Origin: Deltaproteobacteria bacterium
Lineage (GTDB): Bacteria > Myxococcota_A > UBA796 > SXON01
Direction of reading: 5' to 3'
Assembly (NCBI GenBank): GCA_947484175.1
Contig: CANKOI010000020.1
Span: forward strand, 1 to 50,768
Length of the DNA: 50,768 nucleotides
Positions 17,454 through 26,073 of this stretch are shown here, in pieces. Every line of letters begins with the position of its first letter. The stretch's first letter is position 1. Below the pieces are notes generated by a model. It was not told the DNA's origin, ran no database searches, and saw only the letters and a list, made by a program, of their open reading frames with translations. Both the position numbers and the translations under genes were made by a program.

Positions 17454-18943
17454 CGACCCACCTTCTTGCGCAGCGCCGAGAGCACCTCGCGGTCGCCTTC
17501 ATCGAGGCCGAGCAGGGCGAGCGCCGCAGCGTAGGCGACCCCGCCGACAACCGCGATCGCCGCCAGCGTGAGCAGGCCATCGCCGAGCGCCCGCTGCACC
17601 CCGAGCGACACCGCGGCGACCGCAAGCCCCGCCACGATCGGGCGCAGGAGCCCTCCATGAAAGGGGTGGATGCGCAAGTGACGCCACACCTGCCCGAGCC
17701 CGCCAAGGTTCGCCACCAGCATCGCCGCCCCGCTCGCCACTGCTGCCCCCGTGGCGCCCCACACCGGGATGCATACAAACGCCACGCCGGCGCTCACGAA
17801 CACGGCAGGAACGGCGTTCCAGAGGGGGTCGCGGGGGCGCCCCGACATCACGAGCAGGTAGTTCACGCTGCCCACTGCGGTGCACGCGAGCTGCGTGAGC
17901 GCCACGATGCGGAGCGCCTGCACCGTCTCCCCGCTCGCGCTCGCCCACGGTGCGAGCACGCTCATCGGCGCCACTAAGGCCACTACCACCGGCGGCACGG
18001 CCAGCACCAGCGCCCACCGGGTGACCAGCCGGTATTGCTCCGCCAGCCCCGCGCGGTCGCCGTCGGCGTGCTTCTTGGCGATGACGCCCGCGAAGGCACT
18101 GTTCAGCGCGCCGAGGCCCATCGCGAACAGGGGCATCAGCTGCGCGACCGGGCCATACCGTCCGCCCGCCGTGGCCCCCGCGAGCCCGACGAGAAGCACC
18201 TGATCGAGCCACGTGTACAGCGCCATGCTCACGCCGTGCACCCACTGCGGCCACGCGTTCGCCCACATCGCGCGGAAGCTCCCCTCCCCCGCCTCCGGGG
18301 CCGCCGCGAACACATCGCGCCGCCCGCGCCACAGCTGCCACGCCCCTTGGAGAGCGCCGGCCACCACGGCCGCGGTGTACCCCGCCACGGCGCCCAGCAC
18401 CCCGAGCCGCAGCCCTTGCACGGCCACGACGAGCCCCACCGCCTGCACGAGTGGCCACGCGAGGAAGGTGACCAGCGCCCGAGGCCAGAGATTTCCCCAC
18501 CCCTGCGCCGCTGCCACCGTGATGGTGCGGAGCGCCCAGAACGGAAGCGCCAGCGCCGCGATGCGCAGGGCGTCGGCCGTGTGCGGAGAGTCGTCCACGA
18601 AGGCGGCGAGGGTGGGAGCGAGGACGGCGACGAGCGCGCCCAGCGCGAGGCCGGCCGCGGCGGTCCACAGCGCGGCACCTCGGGTGCCGGCTCGTGCGTC
18701 GGGAGCATCGGGCGCCCGAGCCACCACCCTGATGACGGCGTTCTCCATCCCCAACAGCACCACGAAGCCCGCGATCTGCACCACCCGTCGAACGGCGCCG
18801 TAGAGGCCGTAGTCCGCCACGCTCAGCGCGCTGCTGGCGTACACGTCCACCACCAGGAGCGCGGCCGAACCGACCAAGGTGGCCGGAAGCATGACGCCCG
18901 CGCCAGCCAAAAGCGACCGGGTGCTGCTTGCTCGTTCTTGCAC
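17450..18943 (-). CDS. Wzx-type polysaccharide flippase (MOP/MATE superfamily)
   Basis: 497 residues from the GTG at 18943 ('VQERASSTRSLLAGAGVMLPATLVGSAALLVV'); longer upstream reading is Arg-rich and unlikely. About 12-14 hydrophobic helices cover the whole length, and the first helices carry the polysaccharide-biosynthesis-protein pattern 'YGLYGAVRRVVQIAGFVVLLGMENAVIRVVA'. Such proteins flip undecaprenyl-linked oligosaccharides to the periplasmic face. The gene is divergent from the PssD/PssE glycosyltransferase pair, with 57 bp between starts, and overlaps the glycosidase gene by four bases, defining a small glycan locus. Confidence 0.87.
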   Translation of the reverse strand: MQERASSTRSLLAGAGVMLPATLVGSAALLVVDVYASSALSVADYGLYGAVRRVVQIAGFVVLLGMENAVIRVVARAPDAPDARAGTRGAALWTAAAGLALGALVAVLAPTLAAFVDDSPHTADALRIAALALPFWALRTITVAAAQGWGNLWPRALVTFLAWPLVQAVGLVVAVQGLRLGVLGAVAGYTAAVVAGALQGAWQLWRGRRDVFAAAPEAGEGSFRAMWANAWPQWVHGVSMALYTWLDQVLLVGLAGATAGGRYGPVAQLMPLFAMGLGALNSAFAGVIAKKHADGDRAGLAEQYRLVTRWALVLAVPPVVVALVAPMSVLAPWASASGETVQALRIVALTQLACTAVGSVNYLLVMSGRPRDPLWNAVPAVFVSAGVAFVCIPVWGATGAAVASGAAMLVANLGGLGQVWRHLRIHPFHGGLLRPIVAGLAVAAVSLGVQRALGDGLLTLAAIAVVGGVAYAAALALLGLDEGDREVLSALRKKVGR

Positions 18944-19000
18944 GGATGCAACCGTATTCCGTCGCCGACCCTGCCGGCCGCGCCGGAATACGCTGCCGGC

Positions 19001-19462
19001 GTGTCTGGGTACCGCGTCGGCATCGTCTGCTCCTCCGGCGGCCACCTCGCCCAGCTTCACTGCCTCGACGCGTGGTGGTCACGCCACGAACGATTCTGGG
19101 TGACCTTCGACAAGCCCGATGCGGTCTCACTCCTCGAAGGGGAGCGAGTCTACTGGGGGCACCACCCCACCAACCGCAATCTCAAGAACGCCCTCCGCAA
19201 CGCGTGGATGGCCCTGCGGGTCTTAGCGAAGGAGCGTCCCGACGTGCTGGTGAGCAACGGCGCCGGCCTCGCTGTCCCTTTCTTCTGGATCGGGAAGTGT
19301 GTTTTCGGCTGCAAGACCGTGTACATCGAGGTGTACGACCGGATCGATTCGCCCACCCTCACCGCGCGGCTCGTTCGCCCCGTGCTCGACCGGATGGTCG
19401 TGCAGTGGGAGGAACAGCGCGCGTTCTACCCCGAGGGAATCTTGTTTGGCGGTGTGCTGTGA
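19001..19462 (+). CDS. PssD/Alg14-like glycosyltransferase subunit
   Basis: 153 residues from the GTG at 19001. The N terminus has the glycine-rich acceptor-side loop 'GIVCSSGGHLAQL', and the middle has 'DVLVSNGAGLAVPFF' and 'VYIEVYDRIDSPTLTARLVRP', all hallmarks of the Alg14/PssD/CpsF family. These proteins anchor the catalytic Alg13/PssE half at the membrane and bind the acceptor lipid-linked sugar. It overlaps the next gene by four bases (GTGA), the standard split-enzyme arrangement. It is the first gene of the plus-strand arm of the saccharide locus. Confidence 0.9.
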   Translation: MSGYRVGIVCSSGGHLAQLHCLDAWWSRHERFWVTFDKPDAVSLLEGERVYWGHHPTNRNLKNALRNAWMALRVLAKERPDVLVSNGAGLAVPFFWIGKCVFGCKTVYIEVYDRIDSPTLTARLVRPVLDRMVVQWEEQRAFYPEGILFGGVL

Positions 19463-19953
19463 TCTTCGCCACCGTCGGCACCCACGAAGACCCCTTCGAT
19501 CGCCTCGTGATCGAGCTCGATCGGCTCGTGGAGAGCGGCGAGATCAACGAGCCGGTGCACATCCAGCGCGGGTACAGCGCCGCGCCACGCCGCTGCACCC
19601 ACGACGCGATGATGGGCTTCGCCGACGTGCAGGCGAAGATGCGCGAGGCCCGGGTGGTGGTCACGCATGGCGGGCCCGCCACCATCATGCAGGTGTTGGC
19701 GCTGGGCAAGGTGCCCGTGGTGGTGCCTCGCCAGTCGGCGTTCGGCGAACACGTCGACGATCATCAAGTGCGCTTCGCCCACCGCATCGCCGACCGAGTT
19801 TTGGTGGTCCTCGACATCGCTGATCTGGGCGCAACGCTTCGAGAGCACGCTCAGCGGGTGGCCGGCCTCGGGCCTGCTGCGGGCGGTCCGGAGCGCGCTC
19901 GCGCCTTCGCGGAGCGCCTAGACGGGCTCTGCGCCGGGCTGATAGGGCGGTGA
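19459..19953 (+). CDS. PssE/Alg13-like glycosyltransferase subunit (GT28 C-terminal type)
   Basis: 164 residues from the GTG at 19459. It begins 'VIFATVGTHEDPFDRLV', the signature of the Alg13/PssE half, and carries the UDP-sugar binding block 'VVTHGGPATIMQVLALGKVPVVVPR' and 'GEHVDDHQVRFA'. With the upstream PssD-like subunit it should form one glycosyltransferase that adds a sugar to a lipid-linked acceptor at the inner membrane. The donor sugar cannot be told from sequence. The Ser/Thr kinase gene starts 15 bp downstream and may share its transcript. Confidence 0.9.
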   Translation: MIFATVGTHEDPFDRLVIELDRLVESGEINEPVHIQRGYSAAPRRCTHDAMMGFADVQAKMREARVVVTHGGPATIMQVLALGKVPVVVPRQSAFGEHVDDHQVRFAHRIADRVLVVLDIADLGATLREHAQRVAGLGPAAGGPERARAFAERLDGLCAGLIGR

Positions 19954-19968
19954 TATGCTCGCGGCGGC

Positions 19969-21660
19969 ATGAGCTCTGTCCGCCCGCAACCCCTCGCAGA
20001 AGGCCGGTTCCAGCTCCTTGAGGTGATCGGCGAAGGCGGAATGGCCACGGTGTACCGGGCCTTCGACCAACGGCTGCAGCGCCCGCGAGCCATCAAGATC
20101 CTGAGCCCGGCGTTCTCCCAGCGGCCGGCCTTGAGAAGGCGCTTCTTGAGCGAAGCGCAAACCATGGCCAATCTCGAAAACGCACGGGTGGTGCGCATCT
20201 TCGACATGGGAGAAGACGGCGACCGCGTGTACATCGTGATGGAGCTCATCGAGGGCGGCTCGCTGGTAGACCGCGTGCGGGCTCACGGCCCCCTCCCCCC
20301 CCGGATGGCGGCCAGAGTCACCATCGAGCTGTGCGAGGCGATTCAGGCCGCGCACGAGGCGGGTGTGATCCATCGCGACATCAAGCCCCACAACGTGCTG
20401 CTCACCAACGGGGGCGAGCTCCGCATCACCGACTTCGGCATCGCCCAAGTGCAGACAGACGACAAGGCGGGGGTGACTCGTACGGGTGCGGTGCTGGGCA
20501 CCTGGGGGTTCATGGCGCCCGAGCAGAAGTCGAACGCCAAGTCGGTCGACGCGCGCGCCGACATCTACAGCATCGGCGGTACGCTCTGGTCGGTTCTGAA
20601 GAGCGACACGCCGCCGGAGCTGTTCATGGCGGAACCGGAGCCGGAGTGGTTCGAGGGCGTGCCAGCGCCGCTCGCCGAGGTGATCCGGCAGGCCACGCGG
20701 TACCGGCGCGAGGAGCGGTACCCCAGCGCCCGCGCAATGAGCGATGCGCTGCGGGCCGTGGTTGAGCTGCTCCCCGAAGACCCGGGCGGTACCCCCGACC
20801 TCGTGGTGAACGCTCCCGACCGCCGCCGCGGCGCCGAAGTCCTCGACACCCTCGCCCAGCTCAACTCCGGCACGGGCGTCGTCGACTCCGCCGGTCCCGG
20901 CACCATGGTTCCCGATGTGGGCATCCCCGACGACCCTCCCGACTCCTTCCCCACCCCGAAACCAACTTCGCCCCGCCCCACCCACGACCAATCGAAGCTG
21001 CTCCCGGCGCTCGCCGTGCTCGTGACCTTGGGCGTTGCGGGAGTCGTGGTGTGGCAACTCAGCCCGGAAGAGCCGCCCAGCCGCCCCGCCCCAAGCTTGG
21101 TTCCCGCGTCACGACTGCCGCTCGTGCAGGCGCCCGTCGACACACACCCGGTCGCGCCGGCGACACCCCTCCCCGAGCCCGCTTCCGCCGCCACCGCCCC
21201 TGCCGTCGCTCCGTCCCCTCCGCTTGCCCCGGTCGCCGCGGTCGCTCCGGTGGCCGCTCCCGTCGCCCCGGTCGCTCTCGTGGCCGCGCCTGTCGCCGCC
21301 CCGGTCGAGCAGCCTGTCGCCACGCCCACCGTAGAGGTGACGCCCGTGGTGAAGCCGGTTGCGCCGCCCGCCGCTCGCCTCACCACCACCGGCCCCACCA
21401 CCGTGGCGCAGGCGGGCACCGTGAAGGTCGTGGCCACCCTTTCGGGGCGGTACACGCTGAAGCTGTACTACCGTGGCTCCAGTGGTGCATTTCGGAACAA
21501 GCCGATGACCCCCGACGGCGCCAACGGCTACAGCGCCAGCTTCACCATCGACGAGACGATGAGCGCTGGCGTGGACTACTTCGTGGCCGCAACCGACCCG
21601 AATGGGAACGTCGTGCGCGACGGCTCGCCCACAGCTCCGATCCACGTCGCCGTTCAGTAG
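19969..21660 (+). CDS. Transmembrane Ser/Thr protein kinase (PknB-like)
   Basis: 563 residues. Kinase domain at ~10-270 with all key elements: Gly loop 'IGEGGMATVY', ATP Lys in 'RAIKIL', 'HRDIKPHNVLL' catalytic loop, 'DFGIAQ' and 'MAPEQ'. A linker follows, then one transmembrane helix ('LLPALAVLVTLGVAGVVVWQL', about 345-365), a long Pro/Ala/Val-rich region (~370-470) and a C-terminal beta domain ('GTVKVVATLSGRYTLKLYYRG') resembling an Ig-like fold. This is the layout of a membrane receptor kinase whose sensor faces the periplasm. It starts right after the PssE-like gene, so it could regulate the saccharide locus; this is inferred from position only. Confidence 0.92.
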   Translation: MSSVRPQPLAEGRFQLLEVIGEGGMATVYRAFDQRLQRPRAIKILSPAFSQRPALRRRFLSEAQTMANLENARVVRIFDMGEDGDRVYIVMELIEGGSLVDRVRAHGPLPPRMAARVTIELCEAIQAAHEAGVIHRDIKPHNVLLTNGGELRITDFGIAQVQTDDKAGVTRTGAVLGTWGFMAPEQKSNAKSVDARADIYSIGGTLWSVLKSDTPPELFMAEPEPEWFEGVPAPLAEVIRQATRYRREERYPSARAMSDALRAVVELLPEDPGGTPDLVVNAPDRRRGAEVLDTLAQLNSGTGVVDSAGPGTMVPDVGIPDDPPDSFPTPKPTSPRPTHDQSKLLPALAVLVTLGVAGVVVWQLSPEEPPSRPAPSLVPASRLPLVQAPVDTHPVAPATPLPEPASAATAPAVAPSPPLAPVAAVAPVAAPVAPVALVAAPVAAPVEQPVATPTVEVTPVVKPVAPPAARLTTTGPTTVAQAGTVKVVATLSGRYTLKLYYRGSSGAFRNKPMTPDGANGYSASFTIDETMSAGVDYFVAATDPNGNVVRDGSPTAPIHVAVQ

Positions 21661-21986
21661 CCCTCGGAAACCTGCACCACGCCAAGCTGCTCCACTTCCG
21701 TGACGTAGGCCAGAAGGATCGCGTTCACCACCGGCGGCGTGACCACGATGTGCTCCGGGCGGAGCGAAAACGTGACGTCGCGCGCAAGCACGCCGATGTC
21801 TACGGTCTCCAGCGCTCGCACCGCGTGGCGAGCAATCTGAATCACGCCCTTGGCCACCAGCGGGCTCACGTCACCGTCAAGCCTGTCCACCACCGAGGCC
21901 ACGACGGTGTCGAGTGACACCCAACTGTCGTCGCCGGTGCGGAAGGTCGGCTCAGGAAGGCCGCCGATTCCGCGCACCCGGTCCAC
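21654..21986 (-). CDS. Small hypothetical protein downstream of porin
   Basis: 110 residues from a GTG at 21986, four bases after the porin stop on the same strand, so it is almost surely co-transcribed with it. It is mostly beta/alpha mixed with no signal peptide ('VSLDTVVASVVDRLDGDVSPLVAKGVIQIARHAV') and a conserved-looking 'RPEHIVVTPPVVNAILLAYV' segment. No family recognised. Its end overlaps the convergent kinase gene by seven bases. Confidence 0.6.
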   Translation of the reverse strand: MDRVRGIGGLPEPTFRTGDDSWVSLDTVVASVVDRLDGDVSPLVAKGVIQIARHAVRALETVDIGVLARDVTFSLRPEHIVVTPPVVNAILLAYVTEVEQLGVVQVSEGY

Positions 21987-21989
21987 GAT

Positions 21990-23069
21990 TCAGAGCCGGA
22001 ACTGGGCCCAGAGGCGGGCCGTGTCGTTGTCGATGGCGTCGGCGCCTTCGAGGCGCAGCTCGTAGCCGGCCCCAAGTCGAATGTGGTCCTCAGCCGTGTG
22101 CCACTCGCCCCCCGCCAGCATGTGCGAGTACTGCCCCAAGGTGCTGTCATCGAACATGGAGAAGCGAACGGCGGGCTCGACAGGACCCACCTGATAGCTG
22201 ACCTGACCGGTCACCCCCCACCGGTCCGTCTCCTCGAACACCTCCGGACTCGCCACCGTAGTGGCTGTCGGGCTGATTCGGCTGAACGCGCCGTCCACGA
22301 GCACCGACAGTCCCGCGACACGCAACATCGCATCGCCGCCGGCGGCCCAGGTGTCGGTGGCCTCGCCGATGGTGTAGTAGGCGTTCGCACCCACCCCCAA
22401 CCCGAACTCCTTGCGCTGGCCCCAAGTGGCGTAGGTGTCGGCCTTTCCGACATCCCATTCGAGGCGGCCCACCACCGTCTTTCCGCGCGAACTGTCGCCG
22501 AAGAGGTCACCGCCGGCGTTGAAGCCGCCTACGGAGAAGGTGCCGCCGCCGCGCGAAAAGGTGGCCAAGAGCCCTAACGACCGGTCGGGAACGAGGTGTT
22601 CCGAAGCGATGCCGCGCTCGGTGAACACCAGATCGCCCGTGCTCATCAGCTGATCACGCGAGAAGGGCAACTTGGAGTTTCCAACCTGAATCTTGACGCC
22701 CTTCACCGGCACCACGCCGATCCACGCATCCTCCACCTCGATGGGCTCCTCCGGTTCGGAGAGGCCGTCGTACGGGGCCGAGGAGCCCACGCCGAGGCGG
22801 TAGCGCCACTGCTTCACTTCGCCGCCCACGCCGACTTTGAAGCTCTTCACCTTCAGGCCTTCGTCGTCCTCGGGGTCGCCGTACCCCGTGGCGTCGGCCT
22901 GAGCGTCGGCATCCATGTCGTAGGCGGTGAGCCAGAGCTGCAGGAGCGCGTAGGGCTGTACCGTTGCGCCGTCGACCGCGAGGAGCGAGGAGGGCGCACC
23001 TTCCGGGGGCGCCACCTGATCTTCGGCCTGCGCTGGGGAGGAAAGGAGGAACACTAGGAGGGCGGACAT
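21990..23069 (-). CDS. Outer-membrane porin (phosphate-selective porin O/P-like)
   Basis: 359 residues from the ATG at 23069, which gives a signal peptide ending 'SSPAQAED'. The mature part alternates polar and hydrophobic residues in amphipathic strands and ends in '...LWAQFRL', with an aromatic residue close to the C terminus as is usual for outer-membrane barrels. Blocks such as 'VEDAWIGVVPVKGVKIQVGNSKLPFSRDQL' and 'YELRLEGADAIDNDTARL' match the OprO/OprP-like porin family, though substrate choice cannot be read. Divergent from the PHP-domain lipoprotein gene with 37 bp between starts; the small hypothetical gene follows. Confidence 0.83.
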   Translation of the reverse strand: MSALLVFLLSSPAQAEDQVAPPEGAPSSLLAVDGATVQPYALLQLWLTAYDMDADAQADATGYGDPEDDEGLKVKSFKVGVGGEVKQWRYRLGVGSSAPYDGLSEPEEPIEVEDAWIGVVPVKGVKIQVGNSKLPFSRDQLMSTGDLVFTERGIASEHLVPDRSLGLLATFSRGGGTFSVGGFNAGGDLFGDSSRGKTVVGRLEWDVGKADTYATWGQRKEFGLGVGANAYYTIGEATDTWAAGGDAMLRVAGLSVLVDGAFSRISPTATTVASPEVFEETDRWGVTGQVSYQVGPVEPAVRFSMFDDSTLGQYSHMLAGGEWHTAEDHIRLGAGYELRLEGADAIDNDTARLWAQFRL

Positions 23070-23106
23070 GTGCCTCGGGGCGGATGACGATATCGTACAC
23101 CACATC

Positions 23107-26073
23107 ATGCTCCTCCTCACACTCTTAGGCTGCGCCACCTCGTCTGAATGGGCGTCCGCGCGCCAGATCGACTCGCTAGCCGACACCATCGGCGGCCCGA
23201 AAGCAACGGCGCGCCCGGGCGACTACTTGCTCGAGAACGACCGCATTCGGTTGGCCATCCTCGGGCCGCGCTACTCGATGGGGCCCTCGCCCTACGGCGG
23301 CACGCTCTGCGACGCCGACCTGCAGCGCAGCGACCCCCGCTACGCCGCCGGGCACGGCAACGACCAGATCGCCGAGGTCTTCGCCACCGTGAACATGAAC
23401 ATCGCCGGGGCCGACACCGAAGGCGACGTGGTCGTGCTCGCGGAGGGCAGCGCCACGGAGGCCGCGATTGTGCGTACGTCGGCCGAGGGCACCCCCTTTC
23501 TCACGATGCTTCAGCCGCTGTGGAAAATCGTGGGGCAGCCCGACTTTCGCATCACCACCGACTACATTCTGGAGCCGGGGTCGCCCGCGGTGAAGATGGT
23601 GACCACCGCCTCGCTCACGGCGGAAATCACCGACCCCGCCGCTCTCAGCGGCTCCACCGAGGGCTTGGAGCTGCTGCAGTACGCGATGGTGAGCGGCCTC
23701 TCCTTCGGCGATTTCTTCCTGCAGGGCGGCAGCGTGGACGTCTTCGCGCCCGGCGGCGGGTTCGACGAAGAGCGGCTGGTGGCCGACGAAGTGGACGAGG
23801 GCAAGAACACCTTCAACTCCCCCTTCGCGTTCGAGTTCTTGGCCGGCGTTGGCGATGGCGTGTCGTACGCGCTGATGGCGGACGGAGGGCACCTGTACGT
23901 GCCGCTGTTCACCTCGTCGCAGACCGCTGCTTTCGGCGCGGGGCAAGAAGGCGAGATCACCGACGCCGGTGACTCCGGCGAGGGCGACGAGGAGTGGAAC
24001 CGTTTTCCGGGTGGCAAGGCGTACCAGTACACGCGGTGGATGTCGGTGGGCCGGGGCGACGTAGGCAGCGCCCTCGACGGACTCATCGAAGCTCGCGGCC
24101 TCCCGCACGGCAGCCTGCACGGCTTTGTCTTGGAAGAGGGAACGGGGGTGCCCGCCAGCGGTGCGCACGTGCTGGTGTTTCAACCGGGCGCGGAACTACC
24201 GTGGAGCCAGTGGGAGGCCGACGTCGGCGACGACACCCAAACCGACGGCAGCTTTGGCGGGTTGCTGCCACCCGGCGACTACGAGCTGCTGGTGCACCAG
24301 GAGGGGTACCCCGGCGGAAAGCGGGTGTCGGTGACGATCGGAGATGGGGTCAAGGAGACGATCGTGCTTTCCCGCGGTCGCGCCGGTGCGTTGAATCTGC
24401 GCGTGGTCGACGAGACCGGCCGCCTCGTTCCCGCCAAGGTCACGGTGTTCCCGGACGACGGCGCCTCCCCGCTCAAAGCGCCCTATGGCGACACCATCCT
24501 CACGGGCGGGGCCGCCCACGCGCTGTTCCTCAGCCACGGCACGGGGACCGCCACGCTGCCGCCCGGCCGCTACCACGCTGTGGCCACGCGTGGGCTCGAG
24601 TACGAGCTGGGCGAGTCCGAGACGTTCGAAATCCGTGCGGACGGGCGCGCCGAGCTCACGCTCCAGGTGCTCCGCACGGTGGAAACCGACGGGTGGGTGA
24701 GCGCCGACTTTCACGTACACGCCAGCCACAGCTTCGACAGCGGCGTGTCGCTCGAAAACCGAGTGATCACCATGGTGTCGGAGGGGGTGGAGTTCTTCGC
24801 GTCCTCCGACCATGACTACCTCACCGACTACGCCCCGGTGGTGGAGGAGCTCGGGTTGGAGCCATGGGTGAAAACGGCCGTGGGTTTGGAGACCACCACC
24901 TTGGAGGTGGGACACTTCATCGGGATGCCCCTCGGCTTCGACACCTTGGCCGATCAGAGCGGCGCCTTCGACTGGACAGGCATGCCCCCCGCCGAAATCC
25001 TCGGCGAGCTGGAAGATCTGGGCGTGCGAGCGGGGTACGAACCCCTCCGATTCGTGGCTCACCCCCGCGACGGCATCCTCGGCTACTTCGATCAGTTTGG
25101 GTACAACGCCTACAACGGGCGCGTGGAAACCCCGGTGCTCTCCTTCGCCAACCCCATCCTCAAGGAGGCGAACAACTTCAGCACCGCGTTCGAAGCGCTG
25201 GAGCTCCTCAACGGCAAGCGGTTCGAGATGATCCGCACCCCCACCCAACCCGAGCTCGACACATTCGCCGCGGGCGGGGAGGTCACCAACTACGACCTCG
25301 TGGAGCGGACCGCGCAAGAGCAGCTCGACCTCGAACAGGACGTGTACCGGCTCGGCTACGGGCAGGATGGCCAAGTGGACGACTGGTTCTCGCTGCTCAA
25401 CAGCGGCATCCGCCTGACCGCGCTGGGCAACTCCGACACCCACGGCCGCTTCTCCATCGAAGCCGGCTGCCCTCGCAACTACGTTTTCGTGGGTCACGAC
25501 GACCCGAGCAGCCTCGACGAGCAGGAGGTGGCCGACGCCGTGAAGGCCGGCCATGTCGTGGCCAGCTACGGCCCCTTCGTCCGGTTCACCACGCAGGAGG
25601 GGGCCATCGTCGGCGACACCGTGACCCCTACGGATGGGAAGGTGAACTTCTCGATCGAGGTGCAGGCGCCGACTTGGATGGCCGTGGACCGCGTGGAGCT
25701 CTACCAGAACGGCGTGCTCGTGCACGAATGGGAGGGGCTCGACGAAGATGTGGTGCGCATGCGCCATGACTTCGAAGTGGAGGTCACTGCGGACAGTTGG
25801 TTCGTGGTCATCGCGATGGGCAACGGCGACCTCTCGCCCTTGTTTTCGCCGGTGGACATCCCCGCCGTGGAGCTGCAAGACGTCGTCGTCGAGGCGCTGG
25901 GGTCGGTGCCGGGGGTCGGTGCGTTCGTGTCTCCTGGGGCCCCGATCCCCCGCGAGGGCCCCGTGATTCCCTTCGCGCTCACCAACCCCATTTGGGTGGA
26001 CGCCAACGCGGACGGCGTCTTCACCCCGCCGGGCATCCCCAGCTTCATGCGCGAGCCCATCGAGCCGGAGTGA
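23107..26073 (+). CDS. CehA/McbA-family metallohydrolase lipoprotein (PHP domain)
   Basis: 988 residues from the ATG at 23107, chosen because it opens a lipoprotein signal (MLLLTLLGC). The first ~330 residues are a beta-rich N-terminal part; ~335-530 hold carboxypeptidase-regulatory/Ig-like folds ('SLHGFVLEEGTGVPASGAHVLVF', 'DGSFGGLLPPGDYELLV'). From ~535 a PHP-type metal-dependent hydrolase domain shows 'SADFHVHASHSFDSG', 'FFASSDHDYLTDY', 'GLETTTLEVGHFIG', 'RFVAHPRDG' and 'ALGNSDTHGR', giving the His/Asp ligands of the CehA/McbA group. Known members hydrolyse esters or phosphoesters, so the substrate here is open. The next gene overlaps by four bases. Confidence 0.86.
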   Translation: MLLLTLLGCATSSEWASARQIDSLADTIGGPKATARPGDYLLENDRIRLAILGPRYSMGPSPYGGTLCDADLQRSDPRYAAGHGNDQIAEVFATVNMNIAGADTEGDVVVLAEGSATEAAIVRTSAEGTPFLTMLQPLWKIVGQPDFRITTDYILEPGSPAVKMVTTASLTAEITDPAALSGSTEGLELLQYAMVSGLSFGDFFLQGGSVDVFAPGGGFDEERLVADEVDEGKNTFNSPFAFEFLAGVGDGVSYALMADGGHLYVPLFTSSQTAAFGAGQEGEITDAGDSGEGDEEWNRFPGGKAYQYTRWMSVGRGDVGSALDGLIEARGLPHGSLHGFVLEEGTGVPASGAHVLVFQPGAELPWSQWEADVGDDTQTDGSFGGLLPPGDYELLVHQEGYPGGKRVSVTIGDGVKETIVLSRGRAGALNLRVVDETGRLVPAKVTVFPDDGASPLKAPYGDTILTGGAAHALFLSHGTGTATLPPGRYHAVATRGLEYELGESETFEIRADGRAELTLQVLRTVETDGWVSADFHVHASHSFDSGVSLENRVITMVSEGVEFFASSDHDYLTDYAPVVEELGLEPWVKTAVGLETTTLEVGHFIGMPLGFDTLADQSGAFDWTGMPPAEILGELEDLGVRAGYEPLRFVAHPRDGILGYFDQFGYNAYNGRVETPVLSFANPILKEANNFSTAFEALELLNGKRFEMIRTPTQPELDTFAAGGEVTNYDLVERTAQEQLDLEQDVYRLGYGQDGQVDDWFSLLNSGIRLTALGNSDTHGRFSIEAGCPRNYVFVGHDDPSSLDEQEVADAVKAGHVVASYGPFVRFTTQEGAIVGDTVTPTDGKVNFSIEVQAPTWMAVDRVELYQNGVLVHEWEGLDEDVVRMRHDFEVEVTADSWFVVIAMGNGDLSPLFSPVDIPAVELQDVVVEALGSVPGVGAFVSPGAPIPREGPVIPFALTNPIWVDANADGVFTPPGIPSFMREPIEPE

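Noticed and set aside
14856-17534. 892-codon plus-strand open frame opposite the glycosidase gene
   Set aside because: It is the antisense of a gene with clear catalytic motifs; its translation is Arg/His/Pro-rich and matches no family.
18035-19000. N-terminal half of the long frame that leads into the PssD-like gene
   Set aside because: It is antisense to the flippase gene; the PssD family begins at the GTG at 19001.
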